A stretch of DNA of 64,000 nt from an uncultured Flavobacteriales bacterium (GCA_903935095.1 CAIZQH010000013.1:54214-118213); one strand, 5' to 3'; positions 44,177 through 53,859 are shown, counted from the stretch's first letter. Notes: generated by a model from the sequence alone, not told the origin. Numbers and translations: made by a program.

Positions 44177-44659
44177 ACCAAGTTGCTGAAATTCTTTCAC
44201 CAAGTTATTGATGGATTGATTACCGTTAATCACGAAATCTGCCATCTCATAAATTTCCGCTCGTTCGTGAAGTATTCGTGCTAACTCATTTAAAGGTTGA
44301 CTCGTTTGCAACAAGGGTCGATTCGCATAACTTTGAATTCGAGCATCTAATTCTTCGGGTGTCAATTTCAAATAAACTACGGTACCAAGTTGTTTCATTT
44401 TCGCCATTAAGTCATTGAAACAAGGAAATCCACCACCTGTTGCGATCCATTGAGCTTTCGTTGTCAATGTGTAAAAGCACTCTTCTTCCATCTTACGAAA
44501 AGCACCTTCACCTCTGGCGCTAAAAATTTCAGAAATCGATTGCCCTGTCTGAACCTTAATGTACGCATCTGTATCGAAAAACGGAAGTCCGGTTTGCTTT
44601 GCCAAGGTCTTTCCAAGACTCGTTTTCCCTGCTCCCATCATCCCAACTAAAAAAACCAT
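44168..44659 (-). CDS. aroK: Shikimate kinase
   Basis: 163 residues from ATG 44659 (MVFLVGMMGAGKTSLGK). An alternative TTG lies three codons upstream. Walker A GMMGAGKT; shikimate-binding DTD (FFDTDAY), ATGGGFPCF, and the lid residues RPLL. The Walker A starts within the first ten residues, as in family members. It phosphorylates shikimate in the aromatic pathway. Confidence 0.92.
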   Translation of the reverse strand: MVFLVGMMGAGKTSLGKTLAKQTGLPFFDTDAYIKVQTGQSISEIFSARGEGAFRKMEEECFYTLTTKAQWIATGGGFPCFNDLMAKMKQLGTVVYLKLTPEELDARIQSYANRPLLQTSQPLNELARILHERAEIYEMADFVINGNQSINNLVKEFQQLGLI

Positions 44660-44741
44660 ACCCTTCAAAATCCTATTTTTACTTGAAAATCAACTCGTTG
44701 GTTTTTTTTCAATCTATAAAATCAAATTTACTGCAATAATG

Positions 44742-44772
44742 TTGGGATAACAAAAGAATAATCATATCTTTG
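44742..44772 (+). promoter_or_regulatory. Promoter of tRNA-Lys: TTG-N20-TATCTTTG
   Basis: A TTG at 44742-44744 lies 20 bp before TATCTTTG (44765-44772), the ideal spacing for the Bacteroidota -33/-7 promoter. It is 14 bp before the tRNA. Confidence 0.75.
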
Positions 44773-44786
44773 CACGCGAATTTAAT

Positions 44787-44859
44787 GATTCCTTAGCTCA
44801 GCTGGTAGAGCAATACACTTTTAATGTATGGGCCCTGGGTTCGAATCCCAGAGGGATCA
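44787..44859 (+). tRNA. tRNA-Lys (anticodon TTT)
   Basis: A complete cloverleaf: acceptor GATTCCT pairing with AGGGATC, D-arm GCTC-AGCTGGTA-GAGC, anticodon stem ATACA/TGTAT with loop CTTTTAA (anticodon TTT), T-arm CTGGG-TTCGAAT-CCCAG, and A as discriminator. The CCA end is not encoded. Its terminator follows at 44865. Confidence 0.95.
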
Positions 44860-44864
44860 CAAAC

Positions 44865-44897
44865 AAAAGTCCTCTTCGAAAGAAGTGGGCTTTTTTT
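44865..44897 (+). terminator. Rho-independent terminator of tRNA-Lys
   Basis: AAAAGTCCTCTTC, GAAA tetraloop, GAAGTGGGCTTTT then more T: a 13-bp stem with one mismatch and one G-T pair. Confidence 0.7.
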
Positions 44898-44906
44898 GTT
44901 TAAACG

Positions 44907-45170
44907 GCGTTTGAAATTTATTTCAATAAGCGGAGAAAACAAAAAAAGCCCAAACTTTGCGTAGCAAAGGGGACTTTTGTTTGGATTGAGCCACCATTCA
45001 GGGAAAACGAGCTTGCTCGTAATCCCAGCGCACCATGATTATTCAAGCGTTTAAAATCCATCTCAAAAAGCCGGAAAAACAAACAAAAGTCCGAGCTTTG
45101 CGAAGCAAAGTGGACCTTTGTTTGGATTGAGCCACATAAACAGAATACGCGCCAGCGTAATCCCAGCGAA
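44907..45170. repeat. Two imperfect tandem ~140-bp units with nested palindromes
   Basis: Unit 1 (44907-45046) and unit 2 (45047-45170) share the same order: GCGTTT(A/G)AAAT, an A-rich stretch, a long nested inverted repeat with core CTTTGCG(T/A)AGCAAAG (44954-44969 and 45096-45111), GGATTGAGCCAC, a second palindrome (ACGAGCTTGCTCGT or ACGCGCCAGCGT), and AATCCCAGCG. In unit 2 the outer arms CAAACAAAAGTCC and GGACCTTTGTTTG surround the core. These arms resemble the tRNA terminator's AAAAGTCC/GGACTTTT. Not coding: a minus-strand frame across it is an artefact of the repeat. No integrase or terminal repeat was found. Confidence 0.6.
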
Positions 45171-45527
45171 ATAGAAAGATTCCATTTGGCCAGATGTATT
45201 AGGTTGGTGCATCTTCTCCTATTAATTGTATTGTTTGGTGCGCTGATTCGCACAAAAAAAATGATGGAATACTTAAGCTTTTGTTTGCTCTTAGCCCTAC
45301 TGAATGCTAGTCAAATAACAATGATTGATTTTCTAGCATTCATACCATTTAGCGTTTTGGTGCTTTATCTCAACTTAAACAAAGCAATGGTACCTATTAT
45401 CTAAAAGCCTCACTTGATCTTTTAGAAGGAGTAATGATGCTTTTCAGTACGTATTTAATAGGAATTTTATTAATGTTCCGAAGCATAACCAATAAAGTCG
45501 AGCTTGTACTCGTAAACACACACAAAA
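45171..45527. other. AT-rich stretch without a firm gene; two short hydrophobic reading frames
   Basis: A 72-codon frame (45186-45404 +) is strongly hydrophobic (SFCLLLALLNASQITMIDFLAF). A second, 35-codon frame (45434-45541 +) follows an AAGGAG Shine-Dalgarno-like sequence 4 bp before its ATG (LFSTYLIGILLMFRS). Either could be a small membrane peptide or the remains of a decayed membrane gene. Also present at 45499-45512 is CGAGCTTGTACTCG, like the second palindrome of the upstream repeats. Nothing firm is seen. Confidence 0.3.
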
Positions 45528-47402
45528 TTATTTTTGAATAATTAACTTTTGAAATGGCGATTTACTTTCTCCTCTCAATTGAACATAATAAACACCTGAG
45601 GTTAATAGATTTGTTTCAAATGAATTATTTTTTAGTACCCCAGTCAAAATCTCCAAGCCCAAGGAATTATATACGACAAACGATAAAACTTTATCTTCTG
45701 GTAAATTAGGAATCCTAACGCTATTACAACTAAGGCAAGGATTAGGAAATAAGAGCGGTTTCTCAATGGTCGTAGCAAAATCGTTGATTCCAAGACTAGA
45801 GCAATTAAGCTTATATTCAATGGCGCCAACATTGGTGGTTGGACTGGTTCTAACTTGCCCCAAATAATCACTGGTTAAAAAAGACATGGTTACAGGAACC
45901 GCCTTTACCCAATACGATTGATCAAAACACGGAGTAATAGAATTGACAGAATCCAGTAATGAATAACTTGATATGGGCATCGTTGATCTCACCTCATCTC
46001 CAAGTCCTAATGAAGGATGTGTCTTGATCCATAAATTATTTGAAAAGGAAATGGCATTAGGCGTTGGATGATTGGGGTGAAGCGTTTTTTTAAATGGCTG
46101 CATACTAGCATAAGTCAATGTGTCAAAGGTGAAAATATTATTAAAAATTTGTATGTTTTCCATACTTCCATAAAAGCTATTAGCAATAAGGTTATAACTT
46201 GGAAAGAAAAATTTAACAAAACCGCTATTGCTAGCCCCGGGCATTCCCATTGTTTCTATGAAAGTGTTGTTAAAAACAAAGACATTTTTGACACAATTAT
46301 TTCCGACAATGCTAGTTACACCCTCCCAAAAAGAAATCCCTGAACCTACTTTCTGTAATATGTTATTATAAATAAAAATACTATCGACGTTAGGGTAATA
46401 AACAGTGGGGAAGCTACATTTTGTTTTACAATTTTCAAATACTGGATTTGATCCAGTTGAACAGGACCCTTCGTTTGCAATTAAGATTCCATCTCCAGAC
46501 CAAATAGCTGTTGTATCAGCAAGACAGCCTCGCCAATATTGCGATCCGATGTTCGGTGTATTATAGATCAAGTTTTCATGAAACATAATTTTGGATGAAT
46601 TTTCATCATAGAAATTCAAATTGTTATCATGTAATTTATTGTTGTAAGCATTACATAGGGTACTATTTTGAAAGTTTAATCCTTCCCCGCGGGTATACGC
46701 TACTTCACAATTGTTTACAATACAAGTTGAATTGTCCAACAATTTAATTCCACTGGGCCATTGACAAGGAGATGTTGAATTTTCAAACCCAATCCTACTT
46801 GCATACAGAGACTTTGAATTTATGATGGATATCGTATCTATTCCTTTTGTCAACATGGAAAAAGACCCAACATGGTCTACCGTAACATGATCGATTAATA
46901 TATTTCGTTGACGAGGATTTTCTCTTGCAATTAAAAGTCCAATTCCTGAAGAATATTGTAATTTAATATTTTTCACAAAAATATGGTCACCGCTTAACTG
47001 CAGTAAGTGCCCAGTTGATAAATTGGCCGCTGTGCCACCAATGATAACGTTACCTATTCCTTCGACGCTGATATCTTTATAGACACTATTATTTTGCCAG
47101 TTATTGGCATATTGCTGAAATCCTAATGTGGTCTGATAAAATCCTGGCTTCAACATAATTAAGCCATAGGCATGCCCTCCATTAATTCCTGCAGTTCCCC
47201 ATGGCAACATTTGAACAGCTGCAGCAAATGTTTGTAAAGGAGAAGAAAATGTCCCAAGGTTAGAATCACTGCCTTGAGGATCCATATAAACGGTATCAGT
47301 AATCAAATAATTCCCAACATTTATTATGGGTGAAGGGATATTAAATTGGCAAAATAGGGGTAAGTAAGTAAATACAAGTATTGATAAAATCAGTGATTTC
47401 AT
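45528..47402 (-). CDS. Secreted right-handed beta-helix protein with T9SS type A signal
   Basis: 624 residues. Signal peptide (MKSLILSILVFTYLPLFCQ). From about residue 35 it opens with the DUF1565-like VYMDPQGSDSNLGTFSSPLQTF, common before parallel beta-helices. Coils follow with asparagine-rich turns: FVKNIKLQYSS, NILIDHVTVDHVG, CIVNNCEVAYTRG, CNAYNNKLHDNNL and IFIYNNILQKVGS. The C-terminus is a type A sorting domain (LLFPNPCLSCNSVRIPN, SGVYYVQLRGE). Beta-helix cargo often binds or degrades polysaccharides; no catalytic residues are claimed. It lies alone in an AT-rich area. Confidence 0.8.
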   Translation of the reverse strand: MKSLILSILVFTYLPLFCQFNIPSPIINVGNYLITDTVYMDPQGSDSNLGTFSSPLQTFAAAVQMLPWGTAGINGGHAYGLIMLKPGFYQTTLGFQQYANNWQNNSVYKDISVEGIGNVIIGGTAANLSTGHLLQLSGDHIFVKNIKLQYSSGIGLLIARENPRQRNILIDHVTVDHVGSFSMLTKGIDTISIINSKSLYASRIGFENSTSPCQWPSGIKLLDNSTCIVNNCEVAYTRGEGLNFQNSTLCNAYNNKLHDNNLNFYDENSSKIMFHENLIYNTPNIGSQYWRGCLADTTAIWSGDGILIANEGSCSTGSNPVFENCKTKCSFPTVYYPNVDSIFIYNNILQKVGSGISFWEGVTSIVGNNCVKNVFVFNNTFIETMGMPGASNSGFVKFFFPSYNLIANSFYGSMENIQIFNNIFTFDTLTYASMQPFKKTLHPNHPTPNAISFSNNLWIKTHPSLGLGDEVRSTMPISSYSLLDSVNSITPCFDQSYWVKAVPVTMSFLTSDYLGQVRTSPTTNVGAIEYKLNCSSLGINDFATTIEKPLLFPNPCLSCNSVRIPNLPEDKVLSFVVYNSLGLEILTGVLKNNSFETNLLTSGVYYVQLRGESKSPFQKLIIQK

Positions 47403-47507
47403 AAGCCTAGCGTCTAAATTAATAAGTGGTAGATTTAACTAATGTAAATCGTCAGCATAAAGTGAACCGATAATAGGTATAAAGTTAGTTGGAGTTTTTA
47501 TGTATTA

Positions 47508-47726
47508 ATGTTTAAATATAATATATTGTGGAAACAACAAAAAGAAAAAAACAAACAACAAGAAATTTCTTCCTCCAATAGTGATGGTGGAAATAGTGCT
47601 TTAAAAGAAATCGGATGGATAATTATTATTCTTGGATTACTTTTTCTTTTAATCATTAGTATTTACCTCGGTTTATTACTAATGCTCTTAGGTCTTTTGT
47701 TTTTTCTAGTTGGTAAAATCGTTTGA
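47508..47726 (+). CDS. Small membrane protein of unknown function
   Basis: 72 residues. A polar N-terminal third (QQKEKNKQQEISSSNSDGG) is followed by two close hydrophobic segments (IGWIIIILGLLFLLIISIY and LGLLLMLLGLLFFLVGKIV). Nothing in the sequence gives a function. The flanks are AT-rich and no promoter was recognised, so a chance frame is possible. Confidence 0.42.
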   Translation: MFKYNILWKQQKEKNKQQEISSSNSDGGNSALKEIGWIIIILGLLFLLIISIYLGLLLMLLGLLFFLVGKIV

Positions 47727-47768
47727 CCAATAATCGGTTAAAATCTAAAGATTACTTCGGCGTTTAAT

Positions 47769-49364
47769 TTAAGAAAGTTCCAATTTGAATTCCGACGTTT
47801 TGTGAAAAACCAAATCCGGATAGTCTTGCTCTGCCATCTGCAATAAGAACGTTGTTTCAGCTAAGAAAACGATATTGTCGTCTTTATCTCTTGCCAAGTA
47901 ATTCGATTTTGCACGCATGAAGCTTTGCAACTGTTCTTCATTATCCGAAGTGATCCAACACGCTTTGAAGTAATTTCTCGGAACGAAACGACAATTCGCG
48001 CCGTATTCGTGAATCAAACGGTAATTGATGACCTCAAATTGTAGTTGTCCAACCGTTCCAACAATTTTACGGTTTCCAGGTTGTTGTACGAATAACTGCG
48101 CGACACCTTCATCAATTAACTGACGGATTCCTTTTTCAAGCTGCTTCGACTTTAATGGATCCAAGTTTTCCAATTCCTGGAATATTTCTGGGGAGAAACT
48201 CGGGATTCCTTTATACATCATCACCTCGCCACCTGTCAGTGTATCGCCAATTTTAAAGTTACCGGTATCGTATAATCCAACCACATCCCCTGGATAGGCT
48301 TCATCAATGACACTTTTATCTTGTGCCATGAAGGACGTTGGATTCGGGAATTTTAGTTTTTTGTTTAAACGTACATGTTGATAAAAGGTGTTTCGTTCGA
48401 ACTTGCCGGAAACGACGCGCAAGAATGCGATGCGGTCACGGTGTTTTGGATCTAAGTTCGCGTGGATTTTGAAGACAAACCCAGAGAATTGATCGTCTCC
48501 TGGCTCCACCATACGCTTGTCCGTTTCACGTCCACGTGGGGACGGTGAGACTTCACAGAAGGTATCTAACAATTCTTTGACTCCGAAATTATTCACGGCT
48601 GAACCAAAAAAAACCGGTGCAATATCACCTGCAAGGTATGCATCGCGACTAAAAGCGTCGTACACGCCTTCAATTGTTTCTAGTTCTTCTCGCAATTCTT
48701 CGGCAGGCTTTTCACCGATAATCTCATCCAAGGCTGCATCTTGAATGTCTGTGATTGACACGACATCGTCAGAGATTTTTGTTTTGTTGGCAGAGAATAA
48801 GTTTAATCCTTTTTGATAGATGTTGTAGACTCCTTGAAAACGGTCTCCCATTCCTATTGGCCAAGTAAGCGGACGAACTTTGATGTCCAAGCTTTGCTCC
48901 AATTCATCTAACAATTCAAACGAATCCTTACCATCGCGGTCCATTTTATTGATGAAGATAATCACCGGCGTTTTACGCATGCGACAAACCTCCATCAACT
49001 TGCGTGTTTGTTCCTCTACCCCATTTGCACAGTCGATGACAAGAATCACACTATCAACAGCCGTTAAGGTTCGAAAGGTGTCCTCCGCAAAGTCCTTGTG
49101 TCCAGGTGTATCGAGGATATTGATTTGTTTTCCATTGTATTCAAATGCCATGACGGAAGTGGCAACGGAGATTCCACGTTGCTTTTCAATTTCCATGAAA
49201 TCCGAAGTCGCGCTTTTTTTGATCTTGTTGTTTTTAACGGCTCCGGCTGTTTGAATAGCACCTCCAAAAAGCAACAACTTTTCCGTTAGCGTCGTTTTAC
49301 CTGCATCGGGATGTGAAATAATCCCAAAGGTTCTTCTTTTTTCAATGGCTTCTTGATTCTTCAT
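47769..49364 (-). CDS. prfC: Peptide chain release factor 3
   Basis: 531 residues, the usual RF3 length. G1 SHPDAGKTT (17-25), [13 protein letters not shown]3 DTPGHKDF, G4 NKMDRDG, and in the C-terminal half [19 protein letters not shown] [18 protein letters not shown]. It recycles RF1/RF2 by GTP hydrolysis at termination. A terminator between this gene and ndk upstream keeps it separate. Confidence 0.94.
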   Translation of the reverse strand: MKNQEAIEKRRTFGIISHPDAGKTTLTEKLLLFGGAIQTAGAVKNNKIKKSATSDFMEIEKQRGISVATSVMAFEYNGKQINILDTPGHKDFAEDTFRTLTAVDSVILVIDCANGVEEQTRKLMEVCRMRKTPVIIFINKMDRDGKDSFELLDELEQSLDIKVRPLTWPIGMGDRFQGVYNIYQKGLNLFSANKTKISDDVVSITDIQDAALDEIIGEKPAEELREELETIEGVYDAFSRDAYLAGDIAPVFFGSAVNNFGVKELLDTFCEVSPSPRGRETDKRMVEPGDDQFSGFVFKIHANLDPKHRDRIAFLRVVSGKFERNTFYQHVRLNKKLKFPNPTSFMAQDKSVIDEAYPGDVVGLYDTGNFKIGDTLTGGEVMMYKGIPSFSPEIFQELENLDPLKSKQLEKGIRQLIDEGVAQLFVQQPGNRKIVGTVGQLQFEVINYRLIHEYGANCRFVPRNYFKACWITSDNEEQLQSFMRAKSNYLARDKDDNIVFLAETTFLLQMAEQDYPDLVFHKTSEFKLELS

Positions 49365-49382
49365 GGTATGCTATGGAATGAA

Positions 49383-49405
49383 AAAAGACCGCAATGCGGT
49401 CTTTT
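49383..49405 (-). terminator. Rho-independent terminator of ndk
   Basis: An 11-bp stem AAAAGACCGCA / TGCGGTCTTTT (1-nt centre), followed on the minus strand by a T-run. It lies 23 bp past the ndk stop and just before the prfC start. Confidence 0.8.
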
Positions 49406-49427
49406 CATAAATATGCTTATTCAGAAA

Positions 49428-49847
49428 TTAAAAAATCTCTGCCGCTGTAAAATGGAATTTTCCTTCGATTTCTGCATTTTCATCTGAGTCAGAACCGTGA
49501 ACCGCATTTTTCGCTTTGCTTTCTGCGTATGACTTACGAATCGTTCCGTCCGCAGCATCAGCTGGATCAGTTGCACCGATTAAAGTACGGAAGTCTGCTA
49601 CTGCATTGTCTTTTTCTAAGATTGCAGCCACGATTGGACCAGAAGTCATGTATTCAACTAATTCTCCGTAGAATGGACGCTCAGCGTGTACTTCGTAGAA
49701 TTTTTTTGCTTGATCATCAGATAAAGTGGTGTATTTCATCGCTTTAATCTGAAATCCAGCTGAGATAATCATGTCAATGATTTTTCCCATGTGCCCGTTT
49801 TCGATTGCATCGGGCTTAAGCATTGTAAAAGTTCGGTTCGTTGCCAT
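49428..49847 (-). CDS. ndk: Nucleoside diphosphate kinase
   Basis: 139 residues. Start [19 protein letters not shown]. Catalytic His in KNAVHGSDS, with [15 protein letters not shown] as the substrate loop. The C-terminal tail ([13 protein letters not shown]) replaces the E. coli end. It balances NTP pools by gamma-phosphate transfer. Promoter at 49867. Confidence 0.95.
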   Translation of the reverse strand: MATNRTFTMLKPDAIENGHMGKIIDMIISAGFQIKAMKYTTLSDDQAKKFYEVHAERPFYGELVEYMTSGPIVAAILEKDNAVADFRTLIGATDPADAADGTIRKSYAESKAKNAVHGSDSDENAEIEGKFHFTAAEIF

Positions 49848-49866
49848 TTTTTTTCTAATTTGGATG

Positions 49867-49894
49867 CAAAGGTATGGATTTTTTCGTGATCCAA
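49867..49894 (-). promoter_or_regulatory. Promoter of ndk: TTG-N17-TACCTTTG
   Basis: The minus strand has TACCTTTG at 49867-49874 and a TTG at 49892-49894, with a slightly short 17-bp spacer. It lies 19 nt before the ATG at 49847. Confidence 0.55.
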
Positions 49895-49917
49895 CATGTG
49901 CCTAGATTACTTCCGTG

Positions 49918-52335
49918 TTATTTTTTCTTGTTAGCAAATTCAACGATGATTCCCAATGTTGGTTGCACAATTCCATTAGAGTTCGCAATGAACTTAGCCT
50001 TATAATGACCAGGATTGGCCGGATCGATAATTGGTGTTCCATTGGAATCAGTTTCCACGAGCATAATCGGAGCTAGTTTGGCTTTGTATCCGTAGGCATT
50101 TTGAATATCCAGATAGAAATTCAAGGTCAATTTTTCCAAGTACCATTTTTTATCTACACGGACATTCAATTGATGAAAACTAGACTCACGCTGCGTGTTC
50201 AATAAAGAATAATTTAATATTCCTTGTCCATTTATGTCCCAGTTTTGAGCCAAGGTTGACGTTTCTACATCATATGGTGTGTAGGGTGATCCACCCGAAA
50301 ACAACCAACGCATTCCCAATTCCCATCCATTCTTGAAGCGTTTACCACCAGTTAAGGAAATGATGTGTTTGCTATCCCATGCTGTTGGCACGTAAGAACC
50401 GTTTTTATCCTGGAACTCCGAGTTCACAAAGGTATAAGCAAGAATGGCGTAATAACCTTTGAATAATTTTTGTTGAAATAGGAATTCCATTCCGTAAGAT
50501 CTACCTTGTGAAATTGATTTCACTTCTTCATTACCAATGACACCGAAATCAGAGCCGACATTCGCCAAACAAAGAGAATCTTTCAAACTGAAAGGATAAT
50601 GGTTGTATTTTTTATAAAACCCTTCTAAGGTAAATCGAGAATTCATTTTTGTCAAGAATTCACTTCCAACAACGAAATGATCTGCTTGAATGTACTTCAC
50701 TTCATTTTGTTGATTGACCAAAGTTCCTTGAGCATTTCGATACCCCAATATAGTGTAAGAAGGCAATTGGTGGTACCTTGCCACACTTCCGTTCAAGGCA
50801 ATTTGATCTGTAATTCGGTAAGATAAGGCCAAACTTGGTGAAAGCTGATCCAATGGATTCATCATACTTTTGGAGTAATTCGAAAAATCGGTTCTTAAAC
50901 CAAGTGAGGCATTCAATTTATCCTTGAAAAATGCTTTGCTCACCTGACCAAAAGCGGCCATTTTACTCAAGAACAAATTGGATTTAAAATCAATCGTTAC
51001 AGGAAAACCTTGAATCGTAATCTTGTTGTACGTAGACGAATAATAACGCGCATATTCATAGGCAAATCCAGCATTTACTTTCCACCCATTTTTCGTGTAG
51101 GTATGTTCAAAACGGAATTTATTTTCTGCTTCAAAGGATCGGTAATCCTGCAACAAATTTGCTGGTGTTTCGATGCGGTCTTTGTAGCGGTAAGCAGCGT
51201 TATTTAGCATGTTTCTACTTGCGACAATATTTTGATAGGAGTTCTTGGAATAATGAATCCAGTTTACACCCATCGTATAATTCCATTGTTTTTGAATCGG
51301 CAAATTATTGATAATAAAATTGTTGTATTCCCTTGCAGCTGTATCTGTAACCGACGCATTCACGTCTGTATTTACATCAAAATTATCCAAAGCGCCTAAT
51401 CCAATGATGGTCACTTTGTTTTTTTCGTTGACCTTGTAATTGATTTTAAACTGGCTATCGTTGTAGGATGGCAAAATCGGCAACTTCAAGGCCATGAATA
51501 AAAATTGCAAGTAGGATTTGCGCGCTGAAAAGATGAAGTCCGCTTTTTTACCTAGTGGGCCATCAAAGGTTAAACCGGCGTCACTGGAACCTAGGGTGAA
51601 ATTGGAAATGAGTCCATCTTTGTTTCCATCCTTTTGTTTAAAGGCCAATACGGAACTGAGTCCATTCGCACGATTTGCCGGAAACGCTCCGGAGTAAAAA
51701 TCTACTTCGCGGATGAAGTTTACGTTTAAAAGTCCAACTGGACCTCCACTACTTCCTTGCGTCGCGAAGTGGTTGATGTTTGGTACTTCGATTCCATCCA
51801 AATAAAACTTATTTTCTCCCGGAGAACCACCACGAATGATGATGTCGTTTCGGAAAGTCGCTCTGGAAGCAACACCTGGTAATGCCGCAATCACTCGGCT
51901 CACATCGCGATTAGCTCCCGGAAGACGTTCGATTTCCGTCGCATTCAGCGTTTTCAGGGAGTTAGGTGATTCCGCTTTTCGAACAAAAGGCGTTGCTTTG
52001 ACAATGACTTCCTTTTGATTACTTACTAGTTCTTCTAACGCAAAGTCCAAATCGACCGCCCTAGCGTTTGTTACGGTAATTTCATTGATGATCGCTTCTT
52101 TGAATCCAATGGAAACCGCTTTAAACGAGTACACACCAGGTTTCAATCCAATTAACTCGAATGTTCCATCCACCTTCGTAATGGTTCCTTTTGCTTGTTC
52201 GATGAGTTGAACTTTCGCTCCATCAACGGAGGCGTTAGTTTGAGCGTTGTACACACGTCCACGAACGATCCCGTTCTGTGCGAATAAACCACTGAAAATA
52301 AATACGGTAAATAAAAAAGTAAAAAATGACTTCAT
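49918..52335 (-). CDS. TonB-dependent outer-membrane receptor
   Basis: 805 residues. Signal peptide MKSFFTFLFTVFIFSGLFAQ, then a carboxypeptidase-regulatory-like domain (GIVRGRVYNAQTNASVDGAKVQL, 22-105), a plug domain (ERLPGANRDVSRVIAALPGVASR, RGGSPGENKFYLDGIEVPNINHF), and a C-terminal barrel ending in VQPTLGIIVEFANKKK. The DUF4480/CarboxypepD_reg plus plug order is common in Bacteroidota receptors. No SusD partner is adjacent, so it is not a Sus-like polysaccharide locus. The substrate is unknown. Confidence 0.9.
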   Translation of the reverse strand: MKSFFTFLFTVFIFSGLFAQNGIVRGRVYNAQTNASVDGAKVQLIEQAKGTITKVDGTFELIGLKPGVYSFKAVSIGFKEAIINEITVTNARAVDLDFALEELVSNQKEVIVKATPFVRKAESPNSLKTLNATEIERLPGANRDVSRVIAALPGVASRATFRNDIIIRGGSPGENKFYLDGIEVPNINHFATQGSSGGPVGLLNVNFIREVDFYSGAFPANRANGLSSVLAFKQKDGNKDGLISNFTLGSSDAGLTFDGPLGKKADFIFSARKSYLQFLFMALKLPILPSYNDSQFKINYKVNEKNKVTIIGLGALDNFDVNTDVNASVTDTAAREYNNFIINNLPIQKQWNYTMGVNWIHYSKNSYQNIVASRNMLNNAAYRYKDRIETPANLLQDYRSFEAENKFRFEHTYTKNGWKVNAGFAYEYARYYSSTYNKITIQGFPVTIDFKSNLFLSKMAAFGQVSKAFFKDKLNASLGLRTDFSNYSKSMMNPLDQLSPSLALSYRITDQIALNGSVARYHQLPSYTILGYRNAQGTLVNQQNEVKYIQADHFVVGSEFLTKMNSRFTLEGFYKKYNHYPFSLKDSLCLANVGSDFGVIGNEEVKSISQGRSYGMEFLFQQKLFKGYYAILAYTFVNSEFQDKNGSYVPTAWDSKHIISLTGGKRFKNGWELGMRWLFSGGSPYTPYDVETSTLAQNWDINGQGILNYSLLNTQRESSFHQLNVRVDKKWYLEKLTLNFYLDIQNAYGYKAKLAPIMLVETDSNGTPIIDPANPGHYKAKFIANSNGIVQPTLGIIVEFANKKK

Positions 52336-52397
52336 TTTGTTTAATGTTTGTTTGCTATTTGATCCAAAAACTTAAACAAAAGAGTTGGGAAAAGGTT

Positions 52398-52847
52398 TTA
52401 ATCTTGCGGGATTTTTTCTGTTTTTAACCAAGTCTGTGTGCGATAGAAAGGCCCAATGTAACCCCGGACATTCAGTTTCGCGTAATTTTCGGAATTGATC
52501 CAGATTTTCGCGTCATAAACTTTTCCATTATCTGGATCCAAAATGGTGCCTCCCTCCCATTCGCTACCATCCCAGCTCAAATTTTTAACAATTTGCATTC
52601 CCATCACTGGTTTGTTTTTCAGACTTCCTTCGCATTGATCACACAGTGAATGTGGACCATCCTTCCCTCTTTGGTATATGTATACAACCTTTCCGAACAT
52701 TTTCCCATCCTTTTTATATAATTCTACAATGGACTTTTTTAGTCCACTTTCATCATCGATGGTAATCCAATAGCCTAAGCAACTTTGCGCGGACAAATGA
52801 ACGTAAAATAAAAAACTCGCCAAGAGAAATAGAAACTTTTTCATCAT
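52398..52847 (-). CDS. DUF2147 secreted protein
   Basis: 149 residues. Signal peptide MMKKFLFLLASFLFYVHLSAQ. The mature part matches DUF2147: GYWITIDDESGLKKSIVELYK, FGKVVYIYQRGKDGPHSLCDQC, PVMGMQIVKNLSWDGSEWEGG, YDAKIWINSENYAKLNVRGYI. Family members are small calycin-like barrels of unknown ligand. The ATG overlaps the stop of the upstream amidotransferase (ATGA). Confidence 0.85.
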   Translation of the reverse strand: MMKKFLFLLASFLFYVHLSAQSCLGYWITIDDESGLKKSIVELYKKDGKMFGKVVYIYQRGKDGPHSLCDQCEGSLKNKPVMGMQIVKNLSWDGSEWEGGTILDPDNGKVYDAKIWINSENYAKLNVRGYIGPFYRTQTWLKTEKIPQD

Positions 52848-53407
52848 GATTTTACCGTTTGTATGAAATTTGATAGTAGTGGAAGTCCGTACTCCGTCAA
52901 AATGGACTCCGGATGAAACTGTACAGCGTATAATTGTTGATTTGGGACTTCCATAGACATCAATACACCATTATCGAGTATGGACGTTTGCCATGCTTCT
53001 GGAACGTTCACCACTTTCCAACTATGGTATAATCCGACCAAAAATTCATTCGGTAATGCTTGAAACAATCCAGAATGATCCTTGACCATCAATTTTCCCT
53101 GAACACCGTGTTTCACTTCTTGCTGATTTTCCAAGGTGGCGCCAAGATACAGTGCAATCGCCTGCATTCCTAAACAAACGCCCAAAATGGGTTTCTTTCC
53201 GCCGTACATTGACAGCAGTTCCATTAGGTTTTGTTTTTCCGTAGGTAGTCCGGGACCTGGTGAAAGCACAATGGCATCAAAGGAATTTAATTCAATCAGA
53301 TTCAAATAATCATGCCGAATCACCGTTACTTCTACGTTTAATTGTTGTAAATAATGGGATAGATTGAAGGTAAAAGAATCATAAAAATCTACTAGCACTA
53401 CCTTCAC
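52844..53407 (-). CDS. Glutamine amidotransferase of PabA/TrpG type
   Basis: 187 residues. Glutaminase triad visible: Cys in GVCLGMQAI, His and Glu in FHPESILTEYG. PGPGLPTEKQN follows LSPGPG, typical of the component II of anthranilate or aminodeoxychorismate synthase. The partner (TrpE or PabB) is not in the window, so pabA or trpG cannot be chosen. A DUF2147 gene follows with a 4-bp overlap. Confidence 0.9.
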   Translation of the reverse strand: MKVVLVDFYDSFTFNLSHYLQQLNVEVTVIRHDYLNLIELNSFDAIVLSPGPGLPTEKQNLMELLSMYGGKKPILGVCLGMQAIALYLGATLENQQEVKHGVQGKLMVKDHSGLFQALPNEFLVGLYHSWKVVNVPEAWQTSILDNGVLMSMEVPNQQLYAVQFHPESILTEYGLPLLSNFIQTVKS

Positions 53408-53475
53408 GTTCTTTGATTTTTGTTACTTTGCAAAATTAGAAAAAATCGCTTAATCCAAAGGATAAACAAATTACG

Positions 53476-53859
53476 ATGAAAAAAGCCATACAGATTCCTA
53501 ATGCACCAGCTCCTGTTGGTCCATATAGTCAAGCGATTCTAGCCGGTGGAATGTTATTTGTTAGTGGACAGATTCCTTTAAATCCGGAAACAGGTGAATT
53601 GGAAATGGATAGCATTGAAGTGGCAACGCATCGTGTGATGAAAAACATTGTGGCCTTATTAGAAGCCGCTGAATTGAATATTGAACAAGTGGTAAAAACG
53701 AGCATTTTCTTGAAAGACTTGAACGATTTTCAGGCAGTGAACACTATTTACGCTTCTTATTTCCCTGGAATTCCTCCCGCAAGAGAAACGGTTCAGGTTA
53801 CCCGACTACCATTAGATGTGAACATTGAAATTTCCTGTATTGCATTAGCGAATGGATAA
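53476..53859 (+). CDS. ridA: RidA family 2-iminobutanoate/2-iminopropanoate deaminase
   Basis: 127 residues. RidA signature: NAPAPVGPYSQAILAG, FVSGQIPLNPETGE, VVKTSIFLKDLNDFQAVNTIY and the ending PPARETVQVTRLPLDVNIEISCIA, including the key Arg (PARE) and the Glu at the end. The enzyme hydrolyses reactive imines from PLP enzymes such as threonine dehydratase. The stop overlaps the next gene by 8 bp. Confidence 0.92.
   Translation: MKKAIQIPNAPAPVGPYSQAILAGGMLFVSGQIPLNPETGELEMDSIEVATHRVMKNIVALLEAAELNIEQVVKTSIFLKDLNDFQAVNTIYASYFPGIPPARETVQVTRLPLDVNIEISCIALANG

Noticed and set aside
44918..45253. A 111-codon minus-strand frame
   Set aside because: It lies across the tandem repeat units and its translation repeats the same phrase (GSIQTKV) for that reason. 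No start context, no family.
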